Assembly: GCA_001817685.1 (NCBI GenBank) | Contig: MHIV01000024.1 | Location: 1 to 5,188 of the forward strand | Length of the DNA: 5,188 nucleotides | Direction: 5' to 3' | Origin: Candidatus Colwellbacteria bacterium RIFCSPHIGHO2_02_FULL_45_17 | GTDB lineage: Bacteria > Patescibacteriota > Minisyncoccia > UBA6257 > Colwellbacteraceae | Shown here: positions 4,011 through 5,188 of the stretch, piece by piece | Position numbering within the stretch: the stretch's first letter is position 1 | Layout of the letters: each line of letters starts with the position of its first letter | Program-made: the position numbers and the translations under genes | The notes under the pieces: generated by a model | Told to the model about the DNA's origin: nothing | The model's database searches: none | Seen by the model: the letters and a program-made list of their open reading frames with translations, nothing else

Positions 4011-5081
4011 ATGAAGAAAATTTCTACGGGTCTAGTTTTGTCGTTGGCACTTGTCGGGCTTTTGGCGTTCCCGGTGGCTCCGGCGAAAGCAGAGACCGTC
4101 ACGATCGAGAGCCTCCAGGCTTTAATCGAGCAGCTGAAGGCGCAGATTGAGACACTCCAGAACGCGAGAAACGCAGTTCAGGAGACAAGGCAGGAGCTTC
4201 GCTTAAATCTTGTTAGATTCTTACAGCAAGGAGCTAGTGGAGACGACGTTGAAACTTTGCAGGGGTATCTTGCGCTCGACGAAGACATCTACCCAGAGGG
4301 TCTTATAACCGGCTACTATGGGCCTCTAACAGCAGCTGCTGTAAGAAGGTTCCAGAGTACTCATGGTATTGACCAGGTTGGTGTTGTCGGCCCGTTAACA
4401 ACGGCCAAATTGCATCAGCTCTTCGGTGAAGGATTTCTTCCTGACGGAAGCATTCCTCCAGGACTAACTCACGCTCCCGGAATTCTTAAGAAACACGGCG
4501 GCGTTTGCGCGGTCCCGGGTATAGCGAAGAAGCTCGAATCTTGTGTTGGCTGGGATGACGACGATGATGATGACGAGCTTGAGTTCGAAGGTGTGGTCGA
4601 GACCATAACAGATGATCTTCTCACACTTGAGGACGACAGCGAGTTTGTCATTAACGACGACACCGAGGTTGAAGACGGCGTTGAGGTCGGATCCGAAGTC
4701 GAAGTTAAATACGAAGTTGATGGAGACGATTTTATTGCTCTTGAGATTGAGTTAGAAGACGAAGACGAGGATGAAGACGAGGACGAGGACGAAGATGAGG
4801 ATGAGGATGAAGATGAAGACGCAAAACTCACCATCATTAAAGTTGTCGTAAACGACGACGCTGGTACTTCAGGAGTTGAAGACTTTGAACTTTCCGTTGG
4901 CACAAAAGAAGTTGACAGCGGAGAAGAGGAAGACTTTGACCCAGGTACATACACGGTTAGCGAAGACGGCCCCGACGGCTACACAGCAACATTTAGTGGT
5001 GCATGTGATTCTGACGGAGACGTTACGCTTGCGGCAGGGGATGATAAGACCTGCACAATCACAAATAACGACAACGATTAA
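4011..5081 (+). CDS. Secreted coiled-coil / peptidoglycan-binding / DUF5666-like / prealbumin-like protein
   Basis: This is a 356-residue exported cell-envelope protein. Domains in order: signal peptide 1-27 (cleavage after AKA); coiled coil about 30-68 with Leu/Ile heptads; a PG_binding_1-type domain about 69-138 (GDDVETLQGYL, YPEGLITGYYGPLTAAAVRRFQ, GVVGPLTTAKL), the family that binds peptidoglycan; a linker with C166 and C178; an Asp7 run at 182-188; a DUF5666-like beta domain about 189-248 (FEGVVETITDDLLTLED...); eleven Glu-Asp pairs at 249-270; and one SpaA/SdrD-B/prealbumin-like domain about 271-353 (LTIIKVVVNDDAG, GTYTVSE, CTITNND) with C332 and C348 likely bonded. It ends soon after that domain, with no LPXTG sorting signal or membrane anchor, so attachment may rely on the peptidoglycan-binding domain. 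The likely role is a wall-associated surface or adhesion protein. The acidic runs could bind cations. It has its own promoter and terminator. Domain identities come from motifs only. Confidence 0.85.
   Translation: MKKISTGLVLSLALVGLLAFPVAPAKAETVTIESLQALIEQLKAQIETLQNARNAVQETRQELRLNLVRFLQQGASGDDVETLQGYLALDEDIYPEGLITGYYGPLTAAAVRRFQSTHGIDQVGVVGPLTTAKLHQLFGEGFLPDGSIPPGLTHAPGILKKHGGVCAVPGIAKKLESCVGWDDDDDDDELEFEGVVETITDDLLTLEDDSEFVINDDTEVEDGVEVGSEVEVKYEVDGDDFIALEIELEDEDEDEDEDEDEDEDEDEDEDAKLTIIKVVVNDDAGTSGVEDFELSVGTKEVDSGEEEDFDPGTYTVSEDGPDGYTATFSGACDSDGDVTLAAGDDKTCTITNNDND
4755..4820 (+). repeat. Glu-Asp coding microsatellite (11 GAR-GAY units)
   Basis: Sixty-six bases encode eleven consecutive Glu-Asp pairs, with alternating GAA/GAG and GAC/GAT codons. 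Synonymous codon mixing shows that the tract is not a fresh exact expansion, but GACGAGGA-type stretches still repeat. It links the DUF5666-like and prealbumin-like domains. Gain or loss of six-base units would change spacer length without breaking the frame. Confidence 0.85.
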
Positions 5082-5105
5082 TTCGTAGTCGCTCTTATCT
5101 AAAGA

Positions 5106-5137
5106 AAAACCCCCTTCGACATTGCTTAGGGGGTTTT
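5106..5137 (+). terminator. Rho-independent terminator of the 4011 gene
   Basis: A perfect 10-bp stem, AAAACCCCCT (5106-5115) with AGGGGGTTTT (5128-5137), encloses a 12-base loop (TCGACATTGCTT). It lies 24 bases after the stop at 5081. Arms plus loop read as a copy of the CCCTTCGACATTGCT(C/T)AGGG repeat, so the terminator is itself built from the REP-like sequence. Confidence 0.85.
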
Positions 5138-5163
5138 CTTTTGTTTTGAAATGCAGGAAATAA

Positions 5164-5184
5164 AAAATCGCCCTAAGGCGTTTT
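5164..5184 (-). terminator. Second terminator at the right edge, likely for a leftward gene
   Basis: CGCC (5169-5172) pairs with GGCG (5177-5180) around CTAA. With AAAA and TTTT flanks and one unpaired base, it makes an 8-bp stem. Read on the minus strand, the stem is followed by TTTTTT (5167-5162), a better tail than on the plus strand. It probably ends a gene lying beyond the right end. Confidence 0.55.
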
Positions 5185-5188
5185 GAAA

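Noticed and set aside
4469..4954. 161-codon serine-rich open frame on the minus strand
   Set aside because: It is the antisense of the Asp/Glu-rich coding tract; GAY/GAR codons read backwards give Ser-rich runs. The plus-strand protein has clear domains.

Overview
The window looks like a piece of a small-genome, uncultured-type bacterium, most likely from the Candidate Phyla Radiation (Patescibacteria, Parcubacteria-like). This is inferred from style, not from a marker gene. The clues are a secreted coiled-coil / peptidoglycan-binding / DUF5666-like / Asp-Glu-tract protein, a tiny aromatic N-terminus membrane protein of a type common in such genomes, short intergenic palindromes of the CCTGCC...GGCAGG and CCCTTCGA...CTCAGGG types, weak or absent Shine-Dalgarno sites, and mostly single-gene transcription units. 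There is no rRNA, tRNA, CRISPR array, transposase or housekeeping gene.

Layout from left to right. (1) 5-1411 (+) is a large secreted Asp-rich protein with a Cys/helix signature and a beta-sandwich-like C-terminus. It is followed by a small palindrome and a strong terminator. (2) 1502-2101 (+) is an AT-rich single-pass membrane protein of unknown function, lying between two almost identical 32-nt terminator hairpins. (3) 2241-2945 (-) is a secreted protein with a GNGNG segment and four cysteines. It converges on gene 2 and starts from a good TTGACA/TAAGAT promoter. (4) 3148-3288 (+) is a 46-residue Gly/aromatic membrane peptide, apparently leaderless, with a perfect extended -10 promoter. (5) 3373-3798 (-) is a 141-residue protein of unknown function that probably starts at a leaderless GTG. 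(6) 4011-5081 (+) is the multidomain cell-envelope protein. A terminator follows it, and a second one sits at the right edge, probably for a leftward gene outside the window.

Five of the six products are exported or membrane-bound, so the region reads as an accessory cell-surface locus. There is no obvious operon and no demonstrated functional link. The more unusual feature is the intergenic architecture. Terminator-like hairpins lie not only after genes but also between divergent promoters (3058-3119 and 3813-3863). Three hairpins carry REP-like palindromes inside their stems or loops, and two start codons sit where transcription should begin. I see no clearly new defence or metabolic system. 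The strongest candidates for follow-up are the hairpin/REP architecture, the leaderless genes, the AT-rich gene between direct repeats, and the unassigned gene families.
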